Shown here: piece by piece, positions 8,779 to 17,036 of the stretch | How the letters are laid out: every line of letters begins with the position of its first letter | Numbering within the stretch: position 1 is the first letter of the stretch | Origin: Hyphomicrobiales bacterium | GTDB taxonomy: Bacteria > Pseudomonadota > Alphaproteobacteria > Rhizobiales > Beijerinckiaceae | DNA: 64,000 nucleotides | Assembly (NCBI GenBank): GCA_019247605.1 | Contig: JAFBAS010000059.1 | Coordinates: forward strand, 17,499-81,498 | Direction of reading: 5' to 3' | Position numbers and translations under genes: made by a program | Notes under the pieces: model-generated | Told to the model about the DNA's origin: nothing | Seen by the model: only the letters and a program-made list of their open reading frames with translations | Databases searched by the model: none

Positions 8779-9264
8779 TTACTTTCCTCTCCTGCCGACG
8801 AGCGTGAGGTTGGCGACGCCGATCGCGAGGTTGAGGCCGGCCTGCGCGCCCACCGAGAGAGGCTGAAGGCTGAAGGCGCGGTTGAAGCCGCCGACGAGGA
8901 CGTTGGCGCTCGCGCCGACGCCCGCGGTCGCTTGGCCGGAGGCACCGACATAATCGCCTTCGAGCGCCCACGGACCAAAATCCGTGCTTGGCGCGAACAC
9001 CTGCCAGACGAGCACGCCCTGCGTGGTCGCGCCGATGTCGATGCCGAATTTGCTGATGGTGCCGTAATATCCCTCAATGCGGCGATTGATGCCCTCATAG
9101 GTACAATTGAGCCGTTGCTGCGAGGTGATGATGAGACCGATCCCCCCGGACGTGTCGCAGCTCAGCGTGCCGACCTGCGTTTGCGCGCTGGCCGTAAGTG
9201 GCGAAAAGAGTGTCGCCCCGACAATCGCAACGACCGCAAAAAAGCATCTGATCGATGAGGTCAT
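8779..9264 (-). CDS. DUF992 secreted protein
   Basis: A 161-residue exported protein. An N-terminal signal peptide (AVVAIVGATLFSPLTASAQ, cleavage after about residue 27) precedes a small Gly-rich beta domain. Two cysteines, in GTLSCDTSGG and RLNCTYEG, could form a disulphide. The pattern VGTLSCD...GYYGTISKFGIDIG...GVLVWQVFAPS is that of DUF992 proteins, common in Hyphomicrobiales and of unknown function. It stands alone, with untranslated gaps of over 200 bases on both sides. Confidence 0.8.
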   Translation of the reverse strand: MTSSIRCFFAVVAIVGATLFSPLTASAQTQVGTLSCDTSGGIGLIITSQQRLNCTYEGINRRIEGYYGTISKFGIDIGATTQGVLVWQVFAPSTDFGPWALEGDYVGASGQATAGVGASANVLVGGFNRAFSLQPLSVGAQAGLNLAIGVANLTLVGRRGK

Positions 9265-9470
9265 GATTGGTTCTCCGCTCGATGATGGGGGTTCAGCGTG
9301 TATTTCGGGCAGTTTTCCGCAATTTGATGCGCTTGGCTCGCGTTTCTGATGATCCGTTAAATGTTTTCAAAGTCGGGGGTGACGCTCGGCAGATATGTGC
9401 CCAGCTTGGCGCATTCGGCAAGTTCTTGCGCCCTATCAATGCCGGATAGTTGACGGAAAAAGGGGGAGAA

Positions 9471-10277
9471 TCAGCCCGCCGGCAAGCGCGCAAACAGGGG
9501 GGCGAGATCGGCCGGCGGTTCGATGCCGAATTCGGCCCCGAGTGTCTCTTCGAGTTCACGCGCATGGGTGAGCATCCCCTCTTCGACGCGCCCATCCAGG
9601 AAGCGGCGAGCAAGACGTCTGTTCAGCAGGCTCACGCGTCCGTTTGGCGTCAATCGTTGAACCATCAAGGCGTTGCGAAAGCGGGAATTCGGATGGGTCG
9701 AGGTGAACCAGTTCGCCATCTCGATGTCGATCGAAAATTGCGGCTCCAGCGTGAAGCGGTAGACGTCCCTCCACTCCGAAGCGAGTCTTGCTTGCAGTGT
9801 AACGTGTCCGTCCCTCTCGACCAGGCGAAGAATGCCCGTGGGTGTCTCTTGCTCGACGCCGTAAACGAGCCGCAAGGGCGATGAAGCAAGCAACCCGCCG
9901 AAACCGACATCGGCCAAATAGGCGCCTTCCTCGAGCTCCATTTTCAGCACCATGTGAGCGCGCGGGTTGGGTGGCGCGCCGGCTGGCGCCATCCACAGAA
10001 CACGCGCGGCAAGCGGCGTGACCGAGAAACCAAGCTTTTCAAGCACCGCCTTGAAAAGCGTGTTCTGCTCGAAGCAATAGCCGCCGCGCCGGCTGGCGAC
10101 GAGCTTCGCCTGAAGCGCCGGGATGTCGAGCGGAACGGGGCGGCCGAGCAGCGGGTCGAGGTTTTCGAAGACGATCGCAGCCGGATGTAACAAATGTAGA
10201 GTTTGAAGCGTCGCAAGATCGACGCGAGGCGTTCCCTCATAGCCGATCCGTGCGAAATAAGCACTCATATCGAGCAT
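9471..10277 (-). CDS. nat: Arylamine N-acetyltransferase
   Basis: A 268-residue enzyme that transfers acetyl from acetyl-CoA to arylamines and hydrazines. The cysteine-protease-like triad is complete: Cys68 in RRGGYCFEQN, His108 in RAHMVL and Asp123 in LADVGFGG, spaced as in characterised NATs. The N-terminal helical part (YFARIGYEG...VFENLDPLLGR) also fits. ATG at 10277 has GGAAAG upstream. ATG at 10268 is an alternative. It is divergent from the flavoprotein gene at 10467. Confidence 0.92.
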   Translation of the reverse strand: MLDMSAYFARIGYEGTPRVDLATLQTLHLLHPAAIVFENLDPLLGRPVPLDIPALQAKLVASRRGGYCFEQNTLFKAVLEKLGFSVTPLAARVLWMAPAGAPPNPRAHMVLKMELEEGAYLADVGFGGLLASSPLRLVYGVEQETPTGILRLVERDGHVTLQARLASEWRDVYRFTLEPQFSIDIEMANWFTSTHPNSRFRNALMVQRLTPNGRVSLLNRRLARRFLDGRVEEGMLTHARELEETLGAEFGIEPPADLAPLFARLPAG

Positions 10278-10466
10278 TACGTCTACTTTCCGTCGAGGTT
10301 GTCGGATTCGCCCGCGGGTGTGTTCGAAGCTCTCATCTTATTTCTTGCTCCTTTTCAACGCGAGGCGGAAGTTCAGCGACTTTCTAAAAAGCACAAGTCC
10401 TGCCGTAAGCGCTTTGTACTAAGCATGACTTTTATCGTCCGGAGAATGACTTCACGAGGTGGCTCG

Positions 10467-12290
10467 ATGAACAGGAGAGCCTTGCTCAAAGGAGCGGCAT
10501 CGACGCTGTTTTTTCCGTGCGTATCGGCCTTGTCCGGCGCGCCGGTGCGAGCCGCCGCCGGCGATCGCGCCCTCACGCGGATAAGGCCCACGGATCCCGA
10601 TTGGCCGTCGCCGGCTCAATGGCAGGAGTTACGGGAAAAGGTGAATGGAAATCTGCTGGAAGTCCATTCGCCTTTGCACATTTGCGAAGAGGCGCCGGCC
10701 GGCGCGGCCTGCGACCACCTCTTCAAGGAGCTGAAGAACCCGTATTTCGTCGGCGACGACGTCGCGTTGACGCAAACGACCGGCTGGATCGATGCGTGGA
10801 CATTGCGCCCCAGCGTCTACGCGGTCGCCGCGAGAAGCGTGGAGGATGTGGTCGCCGCCGTCAATTTCGCACGTGAACGCAATTTGCGTCTCGTGGTGAA
10901 GGGCGGCGGGCACAGCTATCTCGGAACGTCCAACGCGCCCGATTCGCTCCTCATCTGGACGCGGGCCATGGACCAGATCGTCTTGCGGCCCGACTTCGTC
11001 GCCGAGGGCTGCGCGGTGGCCCCGCAACCGGCCGTGACCGTCGGCGCAGGTGCGATCTGGATGCACACCTATAACGAGGTCACGACGAAGGGCGGTCGCT
11101 ACGTGCAAGGTGGCGGTTGCGGCACGGTCGGTGTCGCGGGCCTCGTGCAAGGCGGTGGGTTCGGCAGCTATTCGAAAGCTTACGGGACCGCCGCTGCGGG
11201 ATTGCTCGAGGCCGAAATCGTCACCGCGGACGGGAAGGTGAGAGTCGCCAATGCCTGCACGAATCCAGATTTGTTCTGGGCCCTCAAGGGGGGCGGAGGG
11301 GGCAGCCTCGGCGTGGTTACCCGTCTGACGCTGAGGACGAGCGAGCTTCCTGGCTATTTCGGCCTGGTGTTGGCGACGATCGAGGCGACCTCCGACGAGG
11401 CCTTCCGCAAGCTCATGGGTCGCTTCCTGAGCTTTTGCGGCGAGAGCCTCGTCAACCCGCATTGGGGCGAGATCGTCAAAGTGCGGCCCGGTAATCGGCT
11501 CGAGATCGGCCTGGAGTGGCATGGCCTCGATGAGCGATCGGCAATGGCTCTCTGGCGTCCCTTTTTCGAGTGGGTCGAAGCGTCGGGGAAGGATTTCACC
11601 TTCAAACGGGCACCGTTCATTGTCAGCGTGCCGGCTCGCCAGCGCTGGGATCCCGGCTTCTTCAGGAGCTATGCGCCGCAGGCCGTGCTCCTGGACGACC
11701 GGCCCGGCGCTCCGCTGGAGAACATATTCTGGTCTGCCAATTTCGCCGAAGCCGGGCATTTCCTCCACGGCTTCGAATCGCTCTGGCTCCCTGCGACGCT
11801 TTTGCAAGCCGAGCGCCGCGAGGAACTCGTAGGCGCGTTGCTCGCGGCAGGCAGGCTCTGGACGGTCGAGCTCCACTTGCAGAAAGGCCTCGCCGGCGCC
11901 TCGGCCGAAACGCGCGCCGAAACTGCCGATACGGCCACGAATCCGGCTGTGCTCGACGCTTTCGCGCTCGCTATCATCGCTGGTGAAGGCCCGCCTGGCT
12001 ATCCGGGGCTCAAGGGTCGCGAACCCGATCTCGCCTTGGCGCGACGCCACGCGGCGCAAATCGTGAACGCCGTGAGCGAGCTCAAGAAAATCGCGCCTGA
12101 CGGTGGTTCCTACGTCGCTGAAAGCAGCTACTTCGAAAGCGACTGGCAGAAATCGTATTGGGGTCAAAACTACGCGAGGCTCATCGCGATCAAGCGCAAA
12201 TATGATCCAGAGTGCCTCTTCTTCTGTCGTCACGGCGTAGGCACGGAAAATTGGAGCGATGATGGCTTCACGCGAGTGGCATTGCCTTGA
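10467..12290 (+). CDS. Exported BBE-like FAD-linked oxidase, probably with bicovalent FAD
   Basis: A 607-residue flavoprotein of the PCMH/BBE family, which oxidises alcohols, sugars or alkaloid-like compounds with O2. It starts with a twin-arginine-like signal (MNRRALLKGAAST, then a hydrophobic run ending VRAAAG), so periplasmic export is likely. FAD attachment is visible at His149 (VVKGGGHSYLGTS) and Cys218 (QGGGCGTVGVAGLVQGGGFG), the positions of the His/Cys pair in berberine bridge enzyme. The C-terminal BBE segment is ESDWQKSYWGQNYARLIAIK. The frame is open to 10203, but ATG 10467 follows GAGG and starts the signal. The substrate is unknown. Confidence 0.88.
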   Translation: MNRRALLKGAASTLFFPCVSALSGAPVRAAAGDRALTRIRPTDPDWPSPAQWQELREKVNGNLLEVHSPLHICEEAPAGAACDHLFKELKNPYFVGDDVALTQTTGWIDAWTLRPSVYAVAARSVEDVVAAVNFARERNLRLVVKGGGHSYLGTSNAPDSLLIWTRAMDQIVLRPDFVAEGCAVAPQPAVTVGAGAIWMHTYNEVTTKGGRYVQGGGCGTVGVAGLVQGGGFGSYSKAYGTAAAGLLEAEIVTADGKVRVANACTNPDLFWALKGGGGGSLGVVTRLTLRTSELPGYFGLVLATIEATSDEAFRKLMGRFLSFCGESLVNPHWGEIVKVRPGNRLEIGLEWHGLDERSAMALWRPFFEWVEASGKDFTFKRAPFIVSVPARQRWDPGFFRSYAPQAVLLDDRPGAPLENIFWSANFAEAGHFLHGFESLWLPATLLQAERREELVGALLAAGRLWTVELHLQKGLAGASAETRAETADTATNPAVLDAFALAIIAGEGPPGYPGLKGREPDLALARRHAAQIVNAVSELKKIAPDGGSYVAESSYFESDWQKSYWGQNYARLIAIKRKYDPECLFFCRHGVGTENWSDDGFTRVALP

Positions 12291-12331
12291 GCTGATCATC
12301 ACCGCCAAGTCAGCACTTAGCTTGGACGAAC

Positions 12332-12434
12332 TTAGAGCGGACCATATAGGCCGAATCGCTAAACATTTCCGCTCATTTTTTCTCGACATGATCTTTATAC
12401 AAAATAGCTCGCGCCGTTGTGCCCAATGCTCTAA
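12332..12434. repeat. Degenerate ~103-bp palindromic interspersed-repeat candidate
   Basis: The segment starts TTAGAGC (12332-12338) and ends with its reverse complement GCTCTAA (12428-12434). Between them lies AT-richer sequence unlike the neighbouring coding DNA. Many alphaproteobacterial genomes carry ~100-bp intergenic repeats with such ends, so this could be a decayed copy. Only one copy is in the window, so repetition is not shown here. Confidence 0.35.
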
Positions 12435-12536
12435 TAGATGCGCACTCCTTATCCAATCACGTCATAAGAGGCGACCACATCGCGCCTCGTCGCTACCTCA
12501 CCGGGAACGCAGTCGCACCTGCAAGAGGATCTGGGA

Positions 12537-12989
12537 ATGATCTCGGTTCGACCATTCGAGGACCAGCACGCGCCAGCGCTTGCTGAAATAATGATCGAGA
12601 TGACGCGTTTCTATGGCGCCTCTATTCCAAAGAATGCGAGGATCACAGAAGACATTATTGGCCATTCAAAAAACATTGACATCCTCCTCGCTTTCAATCG
12701 GGAAGCGCCTGTGGGCTTCGCCACTTTCACCACGCTTTTTCCAGTCGGGGGCCTGCGATCATTTACGTATATTCAGCAGGTATATGTCGGGGCGGCCGCC
12801 CGACGCCTTGGTGTCGCGCAGCGCCTGATGTCGGCGATCGCCCGCACGTCCAAAGCCCGCGGTTGCCAACGATTGGAATGGGCAACAGCACGGAAAATAT
12901 TGCCGCTCGCGCCCTCTATGACGGCTTGGGAGCGAGCGGCTCAACTAAAATTCAATATGTTCTGGAAGGCGATGCTCTGGATAAATTAG
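12537..12989 (+). CDS. GNAT-family acetyltransferase, frameshifted near its C-terminus
   Basis: The frame gives 150 residues. The acyl-CoA-binding motif A is visible as IQQVYVGAAARRLGVAQRLM. After LEWATA (codon 12888) the family pattern stops in this frame but continues in the +2 frame from 12893 as ENIAARALYDGLGA, running to a stop at 12998-13000. A one-base deletion (or two-base insertion) at about 12888-12893 therefore separates the last 35 residues of the fold. The gene is either decayed or there is a sequence error. Base composition is more AT-rich than the flanks, suggesting acquisition. The acetylated substrate is unknown. Confidence 0.75.
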   Translation: MISVRPFEDQHAPALAEIMIEMTRFYGASIPKNARITEDIIGHSKNIDILLAFNREAPVGFATFTTLFPVGGLRSFTYIQQVYVGAAARRLGVAQRLMSAIARTSKARGCQRLEWATARKILPLAPSMTAWERAAQLKFNMFWKAMLWIN

Positions 12990-13094
12990 CAGCCGTCTGA
13001 TTTCTGCTTGAAACCGATGATCCTTACCAAATCGCGATCGTGCTGGCGCTTTCTGTATGATGACTAAACGGTTTGAAATGGCCGCTTCCACCCC

Positions 13095-13640
13095 TCAGGG
13101 CGTCAGCACCAGGCGGTTGTCGACCACTTGGAAGCCGGAGAGACGCTTGAGGAAGGTCATGCCCAGGAGGCTTATGCGCGCCGCGCCGCGCGGCAGGACG
13201 AGGCTGGAGACATCCCGTACATGGATTTGGCCGAGCGAGACCTCGCGAAGGTCGGTCTTCGCCGCCATGACTACCCCGTTGGCCGTGTTGACCTGTTGAT
13301 TGTAATCGCTCGGGAAGGGATGGATGCCGGCGCGCTCGGCATCCTCCGCGGTAAGCGCGACCGAATAGGCGCCTGTGTCGACGAGCATCCTTAAGGTCGC
13401 CCCCTCGACGACCACCTCGGCCTGGAATTGGCCTGCCCGATCTCCGATGAGCGTCATCGGCCCGCTGCCGAAAGCCGGGCCCGGCGCGGCGCGAATGAGG
13501 GCGGCTTCGGCCGTGGGAGGTGCCGCGCGCGAAGGCTCAGGCGCCTTGCGAAAGGCCTCGAACCCTTTCGCCGCGACAAGGATCACGGCCAGCGCGACGA
13601 TGATGAGGCGGCCTGCGAATTTGAAAACATCGACGAGCAT
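13095..13640 (-). CDS. Membrane-anchored retropepsin-like aspartic protease
   Basis: A 181-residue protein with an N-terminal membrane anchor (residues about 8-25) and a clan AA aspartic protease domain at about 60-181. The active-site triplet is Asp88-Thr-Gly in RMLVDTGAYSVAL. The ILG-type flap end appears as RISLLGMTFLKRL. Such TIGR02281-like proteins act as dimers, and the protease faces the periplasm if the anchor is an N-in helix. Frame continues to a TTG at 13715, but ATG 13640 begins the anchor. Substrate unknown. Confidence 0.82.
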   Translation of the reverse strand: MLVDVFKFAGRLIIVALAVILVAAKGFEAFRKAPEPSRAAPPTAEAALIRAAPGPAFGSGPMTLIGDRAGQFQAEVVVEGATLRMLVDTGAYSVALTAEDAERAGIHPFPSDYNQQVNTANGVVMAAKTDLREVSLGQIHVRDVSSLVLPRGAARISLLGMTFLKRLSGFQVVDNRLVLTP

Positions 13641-13801
13641 GGCCGATCCCGGGAGTGGCAGACGCGCGACATCGTCGCGAGCTCCGGTTGAGGAGATATT
13701 GAGGGCGCGCGTCAAACTTCATCCATCGCGCTATTGTGGTGAAGGAAGCGTCGAGGGAATCCCTCAACTGCTCGCGACACCCTTGCACGCAAAACGGTGA
13801 A

Positions 13802-14764
13802 TCAGGCGCGAGCTTTGAACGCGCCCTTCTGCGTTCCCGCCACTCCGACGCGCTTGATTTCCCATTCGAGCTCGACGCCCGAGTTGTCGCGCACGCGCCG
13901 CCGCACCTCTTCCCCCAAGGCCTCGATCTCATCGGCCGTGGCACCACCATGGTTGATCAGGAAGTTGCAATGAAGCTCGGAAACTTGCGCGTTGCCGAAC
14001 CGCAACCCTCGGCACCCGGCCGCGTCGATAAGCTCCCAGGATTTGCGCCCCGGTGGGTTCTTGAAGGTCGAGCCGCCCGTATGAGTGTTGACGGGTTGAG
14101 TGGATGAGCGTTTGCCGGTGATCTCTTGCATCTCGGCGCGGATCGTCTCTTCATCGCCTTTGCGCCCTTGGAAAACGCCCTCGATGAAGATGAGATGATC
14201 GGGCGCCCCCGAGCGGCGATAGGAAAATTGCATCTCGGGATTCTTCAAGATCACCATCTCGCCGGAGTGATCGAGCGCTTTTGCTTCGACGAGCAGGTCC
14301 TTTGTCTCGCCGCCATAGGCGCCCGCATTCATGCGCAGCGCGCCGCCCACGCTTCCCGGAATGCCACGATAGAAGGAAAGTCCGGAAAGGCCAAATTTTG
14401 CAGCGCCAAGCGCGAGCTTCACATCGGGTGCTCCGGCGCCTGCACGAACCCGTTCGCCCGCGTCCTGCTCGACCCGCATGAAGCCTTTGCCGAGGCGGAT
14501 CACGATGCCCGCCACTCCGCCATCGCGCACCAGAAGGTTCGAGCCGAGCCCGATCGTGAGGATCTGCATCTCGCGCGCGAGCGGCGTCTTTTGCACAGCG
14601 CTGAGGAAATGGCGAAGATCCTCGAGATCGTCCGGCGTGAACAGAAGCTCGGCCGCGCCACCGGCGCGAAACCAGGAGATCGGCGCGAGGGGAGCATCCG
14701 CCGCAAGTTCTCCACGCAAGCGCGGCGCGGCGGCACGAAGCGCGTTCAAAAGATCTTGCGTCAT
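13802..14764 (-). CDS. murB: UDP-N-acetylenolpyruvoylglucosamine reductase MurB
   Basis: A 320-residue cytoplasmic flavoenzyme that reduces UDP-GlcNAc-enolpyruvate to UDP-MurNAc with NADPH, the second committed step of peptidoglycan precursor synthesis. FAD motifs are GLGSNLLVRDGG (72-83) and RGIPGSVGGALRMNAGAYGG (133-152). The proton donor Ser is Ser232 in TGGSTFKNP and the C-terminal catalytic Glu is near 298-300 (GVELEWEIKRVG). The gene lacks murC, ddl or ftsQ beside it, unlike the usual dcw-cluster position. Confidence 0.95.
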   Translation of the reverse strand: MTQDLLNALRAAAPRLRGELAADAPLAPISWFRAGGAAELLFTPDDLEDLRHFLSAVQKTPLAREMQILTIGLGSNLLVRDGGVAGIVIRLGKGFMRVEQDAGERVRAGAGAPDVKLALGAAKFGLSGLSFYRGIPGSVGGALRMNAGAYGGETKDLLVEAKALDHSGEMVILKNPEMQFSYRRSGAPDHLIFIEGVFQGRKGDEETIRAEMQEITGKRSSTQPVNTHTGGSTFKNPPGRKSWELIDAAGCRGLRFGNAQVSELHCNFLINHGGATADEIEALGEEVRRRVRDNSGVELEWEIKRVGVAGTQKGAFKARA

Positions 14765-14875
14765 TCAGTCATCCTGTGCGAGCGGCGCGGATCAATGTCC
14801 GGCTTTCGCTGCAGATTCAAGATCCATGAACCGCCGCGCGATTCCGCTCATGTGCGATTTTCGTCACGTCCGATC

Positions 14876-15580
14876 TCAACCTGCGGCGGACACGAGAGAT
14901 GTCACGAATTTCGGCAAAGGGCGGCCTTGTGAGACGAGATAGGCCGCCATGGCCGAGACCACGCTTCGCACGGCGGGCCTCGCGGTGATCTCCTCCCGCC
15001 ACCGCAGAAGCTTCGGCGTCGCATCCGTCATCGGTGCGCCCATTCGTGCGCCGAAGAACTGTGCCATGTAAAAAGCGATATCGGCGTAGGAATACGTTCC
15101 GGCGAGAAAGCTCTTTCCCGCCAGAAGCTCTTCCATCTCGGAATAATAACGTGCCGCCGCCTCGCGCGCCGCGACTGCTATGGGATCGTCGGGCATCTCC
15201 TGGAGGGACATGAGGCGGACGATCGGCGGAAAAAACACCTCGTCGGATTTGTGCTCGAGGAGGCGCGCGCGGGCCCTTGCGTCGATCTCGCGCGGCCACA
15301 ATGGCGGTTCCGGCCGCAAATCCTCGAAATACTCGAATATCTGGGTGGAATCGAAGATTTCGACATCGCCATGCACCAGCACAGGCACTTGTCGCTTCGG
15401 GTTGATGCGGACGACTTGCGGGTGCTTTGGCTCGTAAAGCCGATTCATGTCGAAGGGCACCATCACGAGTTCGAATTCGAGACCCTTTTCGCGCGCGGCG
15501 ATCTCGGCCTTGGCGCCGAACATGCTCAACGGGCCGGAGTAGAGGGTCATCGGGCGAGAGAGCGGCGTCATTCTGGTCAT
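14876..15580 (-). CDS. Glutathione S-transferase family protein
   Basis: A 234-residue protein with a thioredoxin-like N-terminal domain (LYSGPLSMFGAKAEIAAREKG, the cis-Pro strand in KRQVPVLVHGDVEIFDSTQIFEYF with the Glu/Asp-Ser glutathione loop) and a helical C-terminal domain (SFLAGTYSYADIAFYMAQFF, the N-capping box). The first domain has Ser residues at the usual catalytic position. ATG at 15580 has GAGG eight bases upstream. ATG at 15550 is the alternative. The substrate cannot be assigned. Confidence 0.85.
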   Translation of the reverse strand: MTRMTPLSRPMTLYSGPLSMFGAKAEIAAREKGLEFELVMVPFDMNRLYEPKHPQVVRINPKRQVPVLVHGDVEIFDSTQIFEYFEDLRPEPPLWPREIDARARARLLEHKSDEVFFPPIVRLMSLQEMPDDPIAVAAREAAARYYSEMEELLAGKSFLAGTYSYADIAFYMAQFFGARMGAPMTDATPKLLRWREEITARPAVRSVVSAMAAYLVSQGRPLPKFVTSLVSAAG

Positions 15581-15734
15581 CGGCGAACCTCGCAATTCTT
15601 AGGTGAATCGATGTCCATACATGATCTCGCAGGACCGCGTTCGCCAAGGCCGTTTACGTTTTCGTAGCCTGAGCGCCGCAGCATGGGCCGGTGGCGGTTC
15701 GCACCGACCAACGAGATTCGAGAAAGCTGAAATC

Positions 15735-16061
15735 ATGGCGCTCTTTGCCAAAGGTCTCGCGATGCCATTCCTCGGGCTTCTGGTCGCGGCGCCGGGCGAG
15801 CCGTCCCCGGCGTCGGGCGACGTTCCTGGGGCCGTGATCGCGACGCTTTCGCGGCGTTTCGTGAGCGATCCGGCGCCGCTCGTTCGTGGACTCGTGATCA
15901 AGCCGGACCGGCGCATGCCCGGCTTTGTCGCCTGCGGCGAAGTCGGCGTGAAGGACAGCCAATACCAAAGGTTTTTCGTCACCGTACCGGGCGGTCTTGC
16001 GGTTCTCGAGAGCGACGAGCGCGATCTTCTCGCCCGCTATTGGGAGCTCAACGCCTGTTGA
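15735..16061 (+). CDS. Hypothetical protein, possibly exported
   Basis: A 108-residue protein I do not recognise. It begins MALFAKGLAMPFLGLLVAAP, a weak signal-like hydrophobic stretch, followed by a compact domain with VRGLVIKPDRRMPGFVACGEVGVKD and YQRFFVTVPGGLAVLESDERDLLARYWELN. The frame is open back to 15603, but ATG 15735 starts the hydrophobic lead. Its last 14 bases overlap the convergent BTLCP gene. Confidence 0.5.
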   Translation: MALFAKGLAMPFLGLLVAAPGEPSPASGDVPGAVIATLSRRFVSDPAPLVRGLVIKPDRRMPGFVACGEVGVKDSQYQRFFVTVPGGLAVLESDERDLLARYWELNAC

Positions 16062-16749
16062 CCTCGACGACCGGGAGGGAGCTCGTCGAAGCCACCGCAC
16101 CGATCTCCGCATCCTCGCTGTCGACGAGGGACACCCAGGTGTTCTCATCAGCCTGCGCCTGTCGTTTCAGGAAGGCGTAACCCGTCTCGTCCCAGCGCAG
16201 CACCTTGTCGGTGAGGTTGTCGAGCACGAAGTCGCCCTGATCGGTGGTTACCGTGAGAATCGCATGGCCTTCGCCGCGATGGTCGAGCACCACGGTCGCG
16301 AGCGCCGCCGAAAGCGGCCAACCGGCCTCGATCAACATCTTGCGCTTCAAGAGCATGAAGTCGCTGCAATCGCCGGCGCCGTCGTCCGGATAAGTCCACC
16401 AATCGACGAGCGCGTCGCGATCCAGGTGGTAATGCTCGTCGTCCGTCCGCGCCGTGATGGTCCGGTTGGCAAGTGTGTTCACCGCGATGAGGAGGTGGCG
16501 TGCCTGCGGCGTGAGCGCGACGTTCACGGGCGCCTGTTTGCCCGCATTGCATTCATCCGCCTGCACCCGGCAGAGATTGTGCCAGCCGATCGGTTTGCGC
16601 GTCTCGGCTCCCGCCGGCGTCCAGCTCGCGTGATGCGCGCCGGCAATTTTTCGCGCGGGTGCTGGCGATGCGGTCGCCTTCAACGCCATGGCGGTCACGC
16701 CGTAGCCGACGAGTCCCGCTAGCAGAAGCTTGATGATCCCCGTTGTCAT
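16048..16749 (-). CDS. Bacterial transglutaminase-like cysteine peptidase (BTLCP)
   Basis: A 233-residue protein with an N-terminal membrane or signal segment (residues about 5-24) and a BTLCP domain. The triad Cys128 (DGAGDCSDFMLLK), His162 (GEGHAILTV) and Asp177 (FVLDNL) is complete. Two more cysteines (NLCRVQADEC) could form a disulphide, consistent with a periplasmic site. In other bacteria relatives cleave surface adhesins (LapG type), but Hyphomicrobiales have many BTLCPs of unknown target. ATG 16749 follows GGAAGGGG. Confidence 0.87.
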   Translation of the reverse strand: MTTGIIKLLLAGLVGYGVTAMALKATASPAPARKIAGAHHASWTPAGAETRKPIGWHNLCRVQADECNAGKQAPVNVALTPQARHLLIAVNTLANRTITARTDDEHYHLDRDALVDWWTYPDDGAGDCSDFMLLKRKMLIEAGWPLSAALATVVLDHRGEGHAILTVTTDQGDFVLDNLTDKVLRWDETGYAFLKRQAQADENTWVSLVDSEDAEIGAVASTSSLPVVEVNRR

Positions 16750-16919
16750 TTTGACCCCTTCCCTGAGGTGGGGCCAAGCTCGCATGCAAATTCTTCGGGG
16801 TGCCCAAATTTGAGCATCGGATTCGAGCGGATCGATTTACGCCCGATTAGGCAAACCCCTATTCACGGCCGTGTGCTTGTGGTCGAGCGATCCGAGGAGC
16901 GCGAGGGGAAGGGATCAGC

Positions 16920-16941
16920 GGTTCACTCCATTTCGTGAACC
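16920..16941. other. Short perfect hairpin
   Basis: GGTTCAC (16920-16926) and GTGAACC (16935-16941) form a perfect 7-bp stem around an 8-base loop. It lies between two minus-strand genes and is not followed by a T run on either strand, so it is more likely an operator or processing site than a terminator. Confidence 0.3.
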
Positions 16942-17036
16942 CCCTTCTCGAGGCTCGCTGCCGCGAGCTTCGCCGGTGGTGACACCGTGTTGGCGTGAGC
17001 CCGTCGGCGCGAACCCCGCTTAGATATACGGCGGCA

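Noticed and set aside
10629..12389. A 586-codon minus-strand frame opposite the flavoprotein
   Set aside because: No domain or start site is credible, and the plus-strand protein has clear FAD-binding motifs.
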